This document shows positions 36,570-50,600 of a stretch of DNA of 64,000 nucleotides, piece after piece. A program made the position numbers and the translations under genes. Every line of letters begins with the position of its first letter. The first letter of the stretch is position 1. Below the pieces are notes generated by a model. It worked only from the letters and a program-made list of their open reading frames with translations. It was not told the origin of the DNA and made no database searches. This DNA comes from Symbiodinium natans (lineage: Eukaryota; Sar; Dinophyceae; Suessiales; Symbiodiniaceae), in contig CAJNDS010002096.1 of assembly GCA_905221605.1 (NCBI GenBank), positions 491,001-555,000 on the forward strand, in the 5' to 3' direction.

Positions 36570-39500
36570 CTTCATGCGACTTTGCAGGTGAGATGCTTCG
36601 CTGCTTCACCACGGCCTCTCCTTCATTGAGAGCACACCATGTCACAGGTGAAAGACATTGAAAGACATTGTAAGGTGTCACAAAATTATGCTAACAGCTG
36701 CTAACAAGCATAGTAGGCCTTTCCCGTATCTGCAACTGATTGCCTCCTAATGGGCAACCTTAGGCCAAAGAGGTTGTCCGTAGTCTCCGCTTGTCGGTCT
36801 GCATTATTCTGCATTGCCTGATAAGGATAAGCTTTCATCAGCGCAACGTGAAAGCAAGGCATACTTGTGTTGACCGGGTTCGCCCGAGTAGCCTTCGTCT
36901 GGTGCCACTTGTACGACAGCGGCTGGTACCTACCCACGGGCCCTGCCAGCACGGCTGCCACGACAACAAATGTTGTCACAGACTTTGCATGCATACTGTC
37001 TCAGGCCAGCTCGGAAAAATGAAGTTCCTTTGCTACAGTTGCACAGCTGGATAGAAGTGAATTCGCAGCGGTTCGGTCATTGTTCAGATTCGGCGTGAGA
37101 AAGACTGCTTCATTAATCCTGAGCTGAGCCGGCTGGCGCGCATTCTTCGTGGAAAGCGCGAGGCTGTGTGCCAACTGATTTTCCATCTGCCCACTTGAGT
37201 TTGGAACGCCAAGCGCGGCAGACGCGAGCATCGTGGTTCACCTCTGATTTTCTTCAGCAGCTGGCTTCAGACACCTCTCGATTCATTATCTATTGAGACC
37301 AGGGCTCGATGGTCTAAATATGTCTAAATAGCTGCCCTTCTCTGAATCCTTGGCTGCCTGCCGTCGTTCAAAGACTGGTCATCAGCAATGTGTGGAAAAA
37401 TAGGCAAGCAGCTTTTTGAACAATGGTGTGGGGTGGTTGCGGGTCAGATTGCAGATTATCTCAGAGCTACGGGTTTCAAGGGTTGTTGGCTGACGTTCAC
37501 TTGCAGAGCACGTGACACATGGTCGTTGCAAGCTAAATGGCTGCGCTGGAATGTGCTGGATCCATAATTGAATCCGGCCGGCTTTAACGGATTCTCGCAC
37601 ATGCTTCATGAGTTACCAGGCAGGACACTTTCCTCATGTTCGAAAGTGACTGCTCATGGTCTCAGCACGTCTGGAGGTCAGTTTATTCACGACCAGCTGT
37701 CTCTGCATCCGGAGCAACCTGTGACGGTTGTAAACTATCAACAAGCTATCAGGTCCGCACCTTCCCTGGCTCGGCAGCCGGTCACGCAAGGCAGGTCATT
37801 TCTGGTGTCAACATTGTTGCCGACTGCCTAGCAATGCCTAGCATGGACAGTACATCAAGTACCATGGTCGAAAGAAATGCAACCGACCAAGCAAGAAAAG
37901 GAGGCAAAAAGGATGGCAAGGAAGTGAGCAAACATGACAACAGAACACTGCGATACATTAAGTCATCAAGCGAAGCAGAGGGGATCAACGATCACGAAAG
38001 ATGGAAGTTCCTACACCTAAACAGAAACACGGCAGTAAGAATTGAAAAAAGTGGGCAGGAGGCTTGACAAGCGAAGCAAGAGGCAGCTGTTGAAGAGCTG
38101 GGCACAAACAGTTAGCAGGCGTCTACCTTGCCGATGGTCAACATCCCAGAGAAGACAAGAGAACAACTCTATAGGAAATTCATGGATATCCTGAGGCCCC
38201 TTAATTGCTGAATAAAGCATAGTGCCCAGCATCCGTGCACGCTCGCGGCACCAGCCTGCCGAAGGATTCTGTCGCATGTAACATGCAGCATCTGGTGGGT
38301 CTCTTGTTCACCTTGCTGGTTTCATACAGCATGAGACGACACAATGCTTCATCTGCCAGTTGCAAATTGACACATGGTCAAGACTGCATTCGTCCACAGG
38401 CCATCCAGTACAACTGCCAGACCGCCTGCCGGCGACAGCCCGGGCCCATTGTATCCCATTGTGCACCACAGAGCGTGCAGCACTCATGGATGTTTAGACG
38501 CCTGCGGAGGTTGCCGAGTCAGGCATCTAGCAGTCAAGTGAGAAATTAAAACCATTATCACAACTCGCAGACAAGTATATAACATGACCTTCCCCCCTCC
38601 CGCCATGATCTTCGCCTTGTGGTTTCAATCCCTTTTTCGGATGTGACAGAAGTGTTTCACACTGCAACTCCCGATGTAAAAGATGTTTCCTGCTCAGCAT
38701 GTTCAGTCATTTATGGGAACCGAGGCGAAGACCGGTCAAACACAAGAACAAACAGGGCAGATTCATACTCTTTGGACGAAGCCTGTGACGGGCACTTGAA
38801 TGCTTCAGCAGGTCTAGTAGCTCGGGCAAACCTGCATGCAACACAAAATGAGCTTCGTTTCCTGGAGCGGCGGAGCGGTTTGAAGTGGCCACGTCTAAAG
38901 AGATGCGAAATGCTTGTGCTCGAATCTCACAGCACGAAAGATGCGTGTAAGATTCGAGCACGAAGAGTGACGTGTCGGGTCTGATGAAAGCTGGTTGAGG
39001 TCAAAAGGTGGGTCCGGCCTTCACTTTCGCTTTGGAAGTCAGATTCCGACACAGATATGCGGCAGGTAAGCCTTCCTGAAGCCAGCAAGCCGTGACATCA
39101 CACTTCACTGGGTGTGGGTTGTAGCGCAGGGCCTCATTAACTCATGGTGCTTTCCTTTTATTTCGGTTAGTGCCGGTGCGGCCGTTCGTTTGCTTGATGG
39201 TGGAAGAGTGCCCCAACTGAGGAGGATGTACCGCCTTAAGAAGCAGTCAAGGAGCTGGTGCAGCTAGCAGCCCAGGTGACTGCTGCCAAAATAGCTTGGG
39301 GAACTGCCGGCGGTCAAGGAAATCTGATGAAAGTTAGACAGGAATCCGAATTTTTAGGAGTTCCAGCAATGCTGTAAACATGCTAAAGTAGCAAAAATGA
39401 CAAGCAGTTAAATAGTAAAAGAGGACAATCCTGGCTCAACCTGCACAGATCGGTTTTCGAGATGCAAACTGCATATTGTCGCGGAATCCTAGTGAAATTG

Positions 39501-42500
39501 AAGACGACCCAAGGAATCGCAAAAAAGAGCGCGCATGTTGCATGCCGAGGGGTCGGAAACCCTTTCGAGAATGAAAGAGAAAACATGAATCCTTACAGGA
39601 GGCTCCCGAAGTGCATGGCTCCGTGCCGCGCGCATATCGAAAATCTACCTGTGCAGGTTGAGCCAGGTTGCACTGTTCTGCTAAAAATCTTAAGTCTTAC
39701 GGGTTTCTGGATTCTATTTAACTTAAAACAAGGTTTCCTCGACCCCCCCGCTTTGCATCTCGAAAACGCAACACTGCATGTCGAACGCCGCCATCCCCAA
39801 GTCACAGACACGTCACAGACACGCCACCCTCCGCCACGGGATCCAGGCCAAGGCAATGTCCTCCCTTTTCCAACGCACGGCCATGTTGCCAGAATACTGC
39901 ATGGCATGCTTACAATCGACGTACCTCAATTTCGTCGTCAGTGCACTAGCGGCTCTAGCGTTAAGAAAACCCTTGCAATAGAGCCACACGCTGGCTGCCT
40001 CACTGGGACTTCTCAAGTAGGCCTGGCACTGGCAGAACTTTAAATGTTCAATCTGTCCCAGTCCAAAAAGACTCGGAATTTCCCATTTCCCAAACCCCAA
40101 TTTCCAAACCCTGAGCCGATAAGAGGACAATTCGAGCGTCTCGACATGTCTTAGCAAACCGAAGGTTGTGAAGTATGTCTCACAGCCTGGAGGAGGGTTC
40201 CAAACCGCCAACCCGAAACCAACACGCATGTCTCAGACCACCAAACCACAAACTCCAAACCCCCAAAAACCCCGAACCTCACTCACATCACCACGCGGGA
40301 GGAGTGGGGTGGGAGCCTGCCTGTCAAGGTCAGGAAAACTTGCTTTGGGCCTTCGTTGTACTTGCTAGCATGGTCTAGCTAGTCGGCCCGGCTTTATGAC
40401 GTCCATGAAGTTCGTGTCTGACTGGAGCTACTGAGGTTGAAGGCTGGAGAAGGGTGCAGGATCAATTCTTCAAAGGCGAATGCAGTGCAACTTTCGTGTG
40501 TACTAGCAGCCCTAGCGGCCCTAGCATCTTCTTTGGCCCATGGTTGCAACTATTGGAGGTTGGCCACCCTTGCCAGATGGTTGGATACGCGTGATATCAC
40601 GGTCGACTGGGAAGGCGATGTTGTTTACGTGCACTTGACATTCACTAATGAGGGGCGCAATCAATGGGGCCTGGCTATCAGGTTTTCTTTGTCGACCAAA
40701 ATGGAGGTGGAGTTGGGCAGATGGAGCTTCCACGGGACACTCAAGATTGAAATGCTGCAGCGGCTTCAATAGGGCAATTCCGCTTTAAAGGTTTGGCATA
40801 CACAAGCTGGTTTTTGACGAACTAGCTGACATGTGTGTGTGACAAACGAGCTAGACTCGGACAGACTGCAAGGCTCTTGCATGCTATTATCCGAGATCTC
40901 GGTGAGAGTCGTTGTGAGTGCGCAGGAGACGGCATCCAGCCTGCCCGATGCAGCAACTCCCAGATTGGGTTCAGGTTGAGGATCGCCGCAAGGAGACTGC
41001 AAGTACTCTGAACGAACAGACACAGGGGTTTGACCATCTTGAGACCCTGCCAGCGTGGTGCATCAAAGACAATTCCGAGGCTTCCGCAACATTCGCGCTT
41101 AACATTTGTTTGCGAAACTGGTTGGCCAATGGCCCATACCTGTTGGACAAGGAAAGTGCGTCTCCACTGAGCTTCCTACACTCATGTCGGGCTGAGTTTG
41201 AGGGAACTTGCGCTGTTACATGTTGTTCGGTTCACGCTGCTGTGTCGGAATCGCATCGATCTGAAGCTTGAAACGTGCCCCCTCCTTGAATCCCTGGGTG
41301 CCCCCCCCCTTGATGTTGATTGGTGGACGTGCCTCCTAACCGACCAACGTACAACATGTCCAATTACCTTGCTACCATCAGAGTGGCCGTGAAAACAAGT
41401 CATGCTAGCTCGCGAGCAAATTTGATTCCAATCTTGACACGGGTCAGGCCAGCGTTGCAGTTCTCTCCAGTTGTAGACTTGGGGGAAACGGCAGGGTTCG
41501 ACGGCAATTTTACCTGTGCGAAGCAGCTGGGGCCTGCATTGCTGTTGTTCTGGAAGCTTTTGCACATACACCAGAATGGAATTCGCTGGAGCAAACCTTC
41601 GATGATCTTTCCGGCTGTGCCCCTTTGGTTTTGATGCATTAAGAATACAATGCGAAACATCAACAGAACCAGCATCTGTTCACAGCAACTTGTGTGTATT
41701 GCTTAAGACATTTTCTATTGGTTGGCAATATTGAGAGGCTGGGCCACTTTCTACACAAGAATACGGGTGTTGTAATTTGGGAGAACACCCATCTAGTTGT
41801 GTGCTACAGCTAAGGCGGAAAACTGTAGCCGCTACATGTTCAAGACGGGGGAAGTCATTACTCCATACGCAGTGGACGCCTACAGCTACTCGCTCAATCG
41901 GTCATACCAGTTTGGAAAGAATGTTGTGTTGGCAACCTGTATTGGGCCTTCCTTCGGGAGGCAGACGTTATCAGCGGGATCGCTCCCGCTGTTGGTACCA
42001 TCCGTGCTTGGTTGCTTTGGCTGCTCGAAATTTTCTTCTTTGTGGCTGTACCTGTTCTCGTTTTCTGCCAATGTCATTGGTACAGAGCCCAAATATTTTG
42101 GGTGCTAAGCCGGTAGTGATCTGTCCTTGAGCAAACAAGCAAACCTCGTCGGGCAGGCTGCTTGTGTTTTCAGAAAAAGACGACCCCCCGGAGGGCTTGA
42201 AAATCACAGAAGCAGCCTTGGAGACGTGTGATGTTTGCCTGCCGCGCCCGAGGAGCTCCTCGTCCAATACACCCAGGTGCACGGCAAAAGCTCCAGAGAC
42301 TGGGAACACCTGCTTGTAGCAATCCGCGAGCGTTTCGTCCATCAGTACAAGCAGCACTGGAGAATAGGGGCTTGCCATGATTTGCATCTCGACTTCCGCA
42401 ACAAACCAAGCAGCCCAAGCCGTTGCCGATGGGCCAAAGCTTGCCTTTCAGCGCGTAAACGCCGTGAAAGACCACCAAGAGCTTGTGCAGCTTCTGAGTC

Positions 42501-43153
42501 AAAATCGCATGCCGTCCTCATCCCTTGCGTTTTGAGTTTTTGCAAAGAGGTGGACCAGGTACTTTGTGGCAGTTTCCACCATGCACTTGTGCGAAATATT
42601 TGGTGTTGCATGATTTACAAGGGGATAAGGGGGTTGCGATTAGGGTACTGTAATCTCCCCAGAAAGCAGCCTTCAGCTTTGGCGGGTTTGTGTGACTGTT
42701 TCGTTTCTTTGCGGCTAGAGTCGGCTAGAGTGCGAGGGTTGGGGGGTCAAGCGGTCAAAAGAGTTACTCTGCGTCTCTGTGTTCGTTTCCGGCACAGTAA
42801 ACGCGTGCTGCGACACAGCCTGCCAGCCTGCCAGTCGAAATAATGTACTCTTGTCGGCATGGTCGAGTTGACCATGCGTATCCGTGCGTAGAAGGCTTTC
42901 CTTGCTAGAGCATAGACTGGCATAGACATGCAGATCAGCGGTGCAGGGTGGACTCCACCTCCCTGTGCTCGTGTGCGTCAGCCCGTTCATGAGCAACCTA
43001 GCACAGGTCATGAAGTGCCGGCTTCCATGCTAAGGCGGAATGGTTGCACACTATCTTCGTTTAGCCCGTTTCATGCCACAGGTCACTATTGCCGTGTTTT
43101 CTTCCCGCAGGCTCGAAGACCATGGCAGAATGTTCCCCTCTTGACCTGTAGCC
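36570..43153. other. no gene assigned; several weak coding patches
   Basis: Patches with protein-like text but no recognised family: about 40590-40680 (+), reading DITVDWEGDVVYVHLTFTNE; about 41815-41960 (+), reading EVITPYAVDAYSYSLNRSYQ then FGKNVVLATCIGPSFG; and about 41085-41160 (+). They may be exons of one + strand gene upstream of the transporter. The rest holds short overlapping frames on both strands and nothing repeated at scale. Confidence 0.3.
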
Positions 43154-43860
43154 ATGCTATCGCCTTGGAGCGTGCTATTCGGGGTAGTCTTCCAGCATGC
43201 GCTGGCCTCAACAGTGCACTGCAACGCCAGTGATGCCAGTCTTGCTGTGGCTGAGAGCATGGAGTGCACGGACTCCTGGCGACGCAGTGCTGATGGAGAC
43301 AACGTCCTTGCCGTGGAGCTTTTACAAACCCACATCAGTTTCTCCAGCAAGGTCTCCGAGGTCTCCGTCCAACTGCCGTCACCACAGATTCTTCGCCTAG
43401 CAGGCGGCAGTGTGTCTTTGGTATGTTTCCTTTTGCTTCTAAATCTTGGCCAAGTAGACACGCTGGTGAGTGCGGCTATTTTCTTAGATCTGTTCATGAC
43501 AACGATCCTTACCCCAGTGGCGCCGACGCTTACGCCAAGCTACCAACTTATTGCACTGCTCACGAGCTCCAAGAACGTCGTCACTTGCCTGATCGCACCC
43601 TTCGCTGGCCGTTTCATCGATGGAAATGAAGCGAAATCCATGCAGCTTGGGATGCTGTGCGCGATGCTATGCACTCTAGGCTTAGCAGTCGAAACTCGGT
43701 CGAAGGAGAGGTTGCATCAGGCTTGGAAACGTGATGAAAGCGACGAACTTTCAACTCTCTGGATATGACCCAGTGCAGAACTGCTGCGTGCTTTGCCCTT
43801 TCCAAGGTGAAGAACTACTGGTTCTGGCTAGCAATACGCTGTATCAGTGGATGCTCCACA
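43154..43860 (+). CDS. major facilitator transporter, vesicular amine transporter-like (5' exons)
   Basis: Exon 1 is 43154-43687 from ATG; exon 2 is 43807-43860, joined in phase 0 over a 119-nt GT...AG intron. The N-terminus is a signal-peptide-like segment (MLSPWSVLFGVVFQHALAS) and a Cys-bearing loop. TM1 follows at about residues 83-110 (SAAIFLDLFMTTILTPVAPT). Next is ALLTSSKNVVTCLIAPFAGR with FIDGNEAKSMQLGMLCAMLC, which matches TM2, the A-loop (G-R-x-x-D-x motif position) and TM3 of DHA1/SLC18-type carriers. Exon 2 (NYWFWLAIRCISGCST) gives TM4 with the R-x-x-x-G pattern. Exons for TM5-12 were not found; they must lie downstream or the gene is broken. Substrate unknown: resemblance to monoamine and acetylcholine vesicle antiporters does not fix it. 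Confidence 0.65.
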
Positions 43861-46800
43861 GTGCCGTGGCTTTCAAATTAGGCCTGGATCATGCAGGCGG
43901 TCTTTTTGAAGATGTGCTCCTTGAAACTCGCATTGATGAAGCCCTGGTTGCAACTGCGGACACACACACACAACATGATGGACCTCAAATGAGGACGGAA
44001 CGCCATCCAGCCCGCTTTAATATAAATGGGCGGTTGTCTTGAAGCACATTTTCTGGTGCCATGTTTGCTTGTGGAGGGGATGGGGGGGGGGGGGGGCTGA
44101 TTTGCCTTTCTGACGGCGTTGCTGCTTTGGGGATAGGGTTTTTCCGTCCATGTAGCAAGGACAGCGCCCTCCTGGTCTTGTGGGACAGTGCAGAGCCGAC
44201 GTGGTTGGTAGTAGGTAGCGTTGGCCAAGGTGTCAAGTTGCAAAGCTGCCGTGATAAGGCAGCTATCGTCTGGGGCGGCTTTGCCCTTTGCAACCAACTG
44301 CATGCAGATGAGGTGCGAGGGGGCACAGGAGGACATACTAGTAGACTTTCAGCCTGGGCGTGAACCATCTGCCAACACAGGTCCCGCAAGATCCTTAAAC
44401 AAGCGCTTAAGGTTTCTACTTTAAAGATTCTCTAAGCACTTTCAGAGGCAATCTTCGCCCTGGACCCTGGGCCAGGCTCAAGCTCGCACCCAGGCGATGT
44501 CCATGGCAACGGCCGGCCTCTACGCGGGGGCCGCTTTGGCAGGGAAGGGGTCCGAAGGGCGATAATAAGAACTGGATTGTGAGGGTTGTGCAAACAAAAA
44601 GTGTTTTTTGTTGGGGGCGGGGGGGGAGGTCCCTATTATAGCATCTTCGTTTTGCCGCTAACCCCCCCCCATTTCATGGGTGTGCACATTTATGTTCCAC
44701 ATTGTTCCACTAATCAACTGGTTAGGCGCAAGGGCGCAAGGGTCATTGGAGGACCATTGCGGGGACATACCTGCATGCCGTCAGAATATGTCAGACTGCT
44801 TCATGCAAGCATCGCCCAGCTTGTCGAACATGTCCTTAATTAGGAGCAGCCCGGTAGCAAAAGGCATGTGGCCTGTAGGAATGTTCAATGTGAAAGAGCT
44901 CTTTGTGACTCGGCAGCTAGCTGTGTAGCCCACATCAAACATGGCATGTTCTATCCATGCTTTAGGCAGCAAGCAGGCGATCTGGGGTACAACCAGAGCC
45001 TATAGGTTGGGTATGGTTGGGTAACAAGATATTTTAAAGAAGACTACGTCAACATATGAAACAATCCTCCTCAGGGCTCCTATACTTACAACTACCCTGT
45101 TTGTATTGTTAGTGGTTTCTGTTGTATCTCCCGGAACAGCCTCAGGTTGTCCTTGGCCCACAGGCCCTGATGCTTTTTCAGGGTATAGTAGGGTGCCTTT
45201 TCAACAAGACCGCGCAGCTTCGTCAAGCCCGGTCTTGCCATCCTTCACCAGGGCTTCAAGGGCGTGGACCTTATTGGAGAACCCGGAGAGGGGTTGAAGG
45301 GACGGAGTCCTTTTTCCAGACATTTCGATGCAGAGGTAAAGATGGCTGCTACGCTGCGCATTCTTGTTCTTTGAGGTGTCCCTTCAGCTTGGTGCTCTGC
45401 GGAGCCTTGATTCCATACACTTAAGGCTCCCAGAGATACGAAGATGGGGTAAAGGTCACGAGTTGCCCTCGGTAGGTGCCCCAAGGGTTCGCAAAGCACT
45501 TTCTTCCCTTGAAGTCTGGTACTCCGAACAGACTCCTTTTAAGTTCTGCAGGTGGTTGGTATCACCTCCTCAGTTCCTCTCAGTCGGGCGGAGGGGGTTC
45601 TGATTAACAGCAGGGTTTCGGGTTAGCAAGGGTGAATAAAAGGGTTTTTTTGCATCCATCGCCAGGCTGGCGGTTGCTTCGTGGATGACACACGCCCCTT
45701 ATTCATTTTCCTCATGGCTGCGCAGATGTGCAACTTAGAGAATCCAGCAGACCAGTTTATCATCCGATCCTACAACACTCTCTAAGTATCCGTAAGTTGG
45801 TGCAACCATATTTCACTTGTTCTATTAAGTCCCAAGGTGATGCACGGCATGGTAACAGGTTCCACAGCAGATGCCAAAAAGAGCACCGAAACATCGAAGC
45901 ATCGACGCTGTTTTTTCATGACTAGGTCGGTTTCCCTAAGCTATATGCACTACAATGGGGGGCCCCTTAAAGAGGGACCATCATTTAGCAGATTCCCCAC
46001 ACAGATGAACAATTAAGTATAGTAAGCGTCATGCGGAGCAGAGCCTCAGTTTTTGCACTCCCCGGCTCTCTGAGTAGAGATTCATGTGGGGTTACGAGAA
46101 CAAGGGACCCTGATTATCGACCCCATACTGGAAACCCCCATTTGTGCATGTTTGTTTTTAGTTTCGTTTTTGTATCATTTCAGCACTCCTTGTTCTACAG
46201 TCTACGCGGCGATGGCTGAGTCATGTGTCCTAAGAGAGTTTCCGAATCCTTACCAAAAGCATGCTAAGCCTTTAAAACCCATAAACCCTGAAGCCCCTGA
46301 ATCGCTCAACCCATCCAAGGTATGTACTACATGATGCGCAACCGGCTTCCAAGTTTACAACGGCCACCGGCGCTCAAAGAGACAGAAGAGGCACCACCTC
46401 AGATGTCTGAAGATCTTGCTGCTGGGCGATGCTAGCGTCTCCTGAAATTATGGGTCCTTTTTGGCACCCTACCTAGACCAGGGATCGACACCTTCTGCAG
46501 CCTGATGCTGCAGGACCCAAGGTGTCAAGCTTCGCCTTCATGTCCATGGGGTCAACCCTGCTTCACAACGCAGAAACGAAAAGCTCTTGGTACTTTCTCG
46601 GTGGAGTTTCTCGACGTCGTACTGTTGTGAACAACTGCATGCTTCCGCTTTGCCCCACTTTTTGCAGCATGTGGCCAGCATGTGCAGAGGAAGCAAAGCT
46701 CAAACCCCCTGGCACGAGTAACAGCAGCCGCAAGGAAGAATGGCTTGCAGCCAAGAATCCGCAGGGAGCATTCTTAGCCGAGCAACTGTCTATTGATGCT

Positions 46801-47213
46801 GCACACTACACGATGGGCCGTGGATTGCACCAGGAATGCCTCTAGGAACTAGTCCTTGGCACTGCACATGCGGGCTCTGCTTCAGTGCCCGAATCAAAAA
46901 GGGTTGCAGTTACAGTGTATATATATATATATACACTACATACTACTGTGATCAACTGTTGTGGAGTTGCAGCCTGGTTTACCCACCCGTGGTCACGAGC
47001 GGCGTGTGCTTGTGCAAACCATTCTTACTGTAAATTGTGGAGCAACATTTATTTTGACCCATTCTTGGCAGGCGACAGTTGGTATGCTGCAGTTAATCAT
47101 GGACCCGGATGCGCTTTGGTGTTGACTTGGAAGTATTCGAAGCATTTCGGAGCCTGTCCGATACCCTGACCCTCAACCCTAAACCGTAATGATATTGCAC
47201 GCATCACCCACAG
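43861..47213. other. unassigned; weak coding patches
   Basis: Poly-G at about 44082-44096, a C run near 44663, and a TA microsatellite at 46917-46935. Two + strand stretches look protein-like: about 46677-46815 (LKPPGTSNSSRKEEWLAAKN, then PQGAFLAEQLSIDAAHYTMG) and about 47068-47150 (GDSWYAAVNHGPGCALVLTW). They may be exons of the gene that ends at 47666. No family recognised. Confidence 0.3.
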
Positions 47214-47666
47214 GCGCATGGGCAGTCACAACAAAGCACTACTGTACTTCCAGGTACGCAATCCAATTGTTGCTTTGTTTCTGGCTCTGGCCTTCATTGC
47301 AGCACTGGGCTCCACGGCCTTTGAGTACATGGTCCGCTTGGGGTATGACCAGACAAAGCAGAACCTGACGTGGCTGTTGACTTCCGTTCCTGCTATCCTC
47401 TTTGCGTATTTCGTTCACCTACAGCACATTTTCCTTTTGTTCAACCGGATGCAAAGCTTGGAGCGGGAGCTGGAAGTAAGATTTATAACCTATTCTCTTA
47501 ACAATTGTGAGCCGCTGTGCAGCCAAAAAGCCTAAACTCCACATTGGCTCGCATCCAGGTATCTCGTTCCAATGCTTCGGTCACTATTGGAAGGGCACAC
47601 TTTGCAGATCGTGGCGATGTTTCTTTGTGGCGGCAGCGCTCCATGGATGCGTTTAGAGCCCTTTAG
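47214..47666 (+). CDS. 3' exons of a two-helix membrane protein, unknown family
   Basis: Exon 47214-47475 has a clean AG acceptor and GTAAG donor; exon 47559-47666 follows after an 83-nt GT...AG intron in phase 0 and ends in TAG. The product segment has a hydrophobic helix (NPIVALFLALAFIAALGS), a polar loop (MVRLGYDQTKQNLT), a second helix (WLLTSVPAILFAYFVHLQHI then FLLF), a short charged helix (NRMQSLERELE) and a soluble tail (VSRSNASVTIGRAHFADRGD, then VSLWRQRSMDAFRAL). Exon structure is convincing; function unknown. Upstream exons are not identified. Confidence 0.55.
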
Positions 47667-50600
47667 GGTTTGGGCTGGGGGTTTGGTGAGGTAGTAGTCT
47701 TCAGCCAAAGTGAGACGAGTAGCCCCCCCCCCCCCATAAGATCCCACAAGTGCGAACTTTCCACTTTGGCTTTCATACCACGGCATTTGGCCTTGAAGTA
47801 GTTTTGCTTTAACAAATGTGTTCCACACGGATTCGTAGAACAAGAACTCAAGCCTGTTCCTGATACTCTCAGGGACTGCGGGGAAGTCGCTCTGTTAGTC
47901 GTATATGGCTTGAACAGATTCCTGCGCATTCCACTGTTTAGGAGTTGATCAAGTCGTTCTTTTTGTGGAGAGTTGGGCCATGAGTCACACAACGGAAAAG
48001 TCCACCAACCTGGGAAGGCAATAGCTTTGATGTCAGATATCTTGGCGGTTATCAGGTTCACACACACGCACATATATATATATATATATATGTATATGTA
48101 TATATATATATATTGTGTAAAATGCTCGTTTGTTTATCTCTCTATCTCCCCTATTTCATTTCAACGAGCGCGCATATCATGAAGAGGTCTTGATGGGTTG
48201 CTCCAAAATATTGAACCAAAAAGCAGCCGTGGGAAATTCAATCAAGGGCCCTTGTATTTGCGGTCACTTGAAGGCTTGATGCATGGCAGCAACCAGGGTT
48301 ACAAGCAGGAAAGTGACGAGGAAAACTCTTTCAGGAATGCACGCCAAAACCTCCAAAACCTACTCGCCTCCCTAGTCTCAAAGTCCAAGGAGCCTCCCCC
48401 CATTCCAAAAAAGCTAAGGCTTTGCTAAGTTTCCCTTCAGACTACATCTCCCCTCACACGCTCGCTCTCACACTGCTTGGTGCGAGTGTCGCAGCTGGTG
48501 CCTTGGATGTTGACCTGGGATGAACTTTTCATGTAGGGTTTAGGGATGAGGGGGAACAACTTGATAAATGTGTAGTTCCCAGTTGGATAGCTGCAAGTTA
48601 TAGCACCACCGCATTTCTACACCCCCCCCCCCCCCCTCCGGAATTCGTAGTGGCAGCATGCGTGACTATGCAAGAGCCAGCAGATGCCAGCAGGAAACTA
48701 CCAAACTGGAAAGATCAGGTTTTCCTCAGCCTACGAGTGCTCGCCTAGGTACCGAGCAAGAACGTTTGAATTTCGGGCTAGATGGGTCGTTCAGAGCACA
48801 GGTGAGTAGATGAAATCTATTGCAAATCTGTTTAAGGAATTGTGGATGGAAATACGCCAGCGATGTTGGCAGATCGGAGTCAGGAGAAGTACGGCGGGAC
48901 AACTCCTCAGTTGCTTCTTGTTCGAAGTCACAGCCCACGGCACTCAGAAGATCCGTGCAGTCAGCGTGGGCATCAGGGACTGCATCAGCATGATTCGTGG
49001 ACACAAAAACAAGCGCAGTGAGACGCCTGGAGTATGGTGGTAGTTCGGAATGCGACAGCTCCCAGTTCCTATCAAGGGTTCAAGGTTCAATCAAACGCTT
49101 GGAAATTCTGGCATGTACAATGCTTGATGGCCCTGGAAAAGTCCTACAGGTTATAGCTGGCGATCCCTGAGTAGCCACGTTAAGGATTGTGTCCAGGGAA
49201 TGGCACAGGCTCACGACTGCAGGAGTTCTTGAATGACCTGCTGAGGAGAAGTTCAACCCACAGCAATCATCGCACAAGCAGTGTTCACGCTTGCGATCTG
49301 TACTCTTAAAGGGGAGAGGGCCTTGGACAATGGCGTGTTTGATTCCTGTTTTCATGGTGGATCATGCTCATGGGGGGGGTGGCGGGGCCTGCAAGGGGGA
49401 AGCACCTCCCACGCTTCAAGTCGAACCGTCAGCCGCATGGACTCTTCTGAGGCCCTTCAAAAGGGCTACCCTTTGTCATTCAGAATGAACGGTTGCCTAG
49501 AACTGAGAAATATATAAGACCTACCTAGGACCTACTCGGAGTAGAATGAACAGGGTACCCTTCTTTTGGGGTGGAAGACCCATATGCTGGCAGCATGGAG
49601 ACCGAGAGGGCCACATGTTGCGGCATACCACATACCCGCACCCCCCTTTCTACCTTCCGCGAGAGGGGGCCATTTCCTTTAAGCTTGTGGTTAAAACTTA
49701 TGGCCATGGACGGCACCCATGGAAGCCCTAAACTCCCAGAACTCCCCGAAAGCCCTTCACGAAGGACGGGTCAGGTATTCGTCCTTTCCAATGTTGCGGA
49801 CCAAGCCGCTTTTATGCGACTTAAGGTTTAGGGTCAAGTGAGTAGGCAGTGAAATCAGTACTCGTTTCTCCGTTATGGCCCGATACCATTCAAATCCAAG
49901 AAGGATCCCAGTCTGCACAAAGGGAGCCATGATCCAAAACATTCCTCAAGTGCAGAGTCCCATGCAAGTGAGCCCCCCGACAAAAGACAACCAACCGAAA
50001 TTATGTAAGCAAGGGATACTGCGAGACCCTGGTAAGGCTCGTTCTTCTGTGCAGAATTTCCGGGGGCTTTATATGGGGGCATTGTGCAAAAATATGTGCC
50101 CGTTTAGTACCTTGAAATTATAAATTATACGGATTATACCGTTTCAAACCCGACAGAGCCTTCAATTCAGAGCAGCACTCAAGTAGATACACCTCTGAGG
50201 ATCCTTTGCAAGCTCTAAAACACCCCTCTTCCTTTTAACCAAACTGTAGTCCTTGCCAACTTCTGCTCACATGGTCTTAGGGCCTTAGAGCCCAAGGATT
50301 AGTTAGGGTTTAGGGTTCAGGGTTTAGGTGGGGGCTCCCAGTACGCAGCGTATCTCTGCCGTGATCCCGTTGCCTAGGCCGCCTTCATCCTTGGTCCGGC
50401 AGCGGGCAGCATCATCTGCCAGCACGTCACGTGGTTTCAGGATCTGGGTTGGGTCAGGCTGACATGGGGAAGCGGTGCCTGAAAAGGGTGAAGAGTGGTG
50501 AAGACCTGTTCCTTGTGAGAAGCAAGCTCTGTGCGTTCTCTTCTCTTTTGCCATTGCAGTCGGGGTTGTGAAGCCCGTGCCTAACCCGGGCTCCCTCACG

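Noticed and set aside
42170-42502. - strand 110-codon ORF and overlapping + strand frame near the transporter
   Set aside because: Neither has a motif or clear borders; strand cannot be decided.
43140-43160. Dinoflagellate spliced-leader relic before the transporter start
   Set aside because: Only GTAGCCAT matches; the rest of the 22-nt leader is absent. No convincing leader relic was found elsewhere, including upstream of the intronless ORFs.
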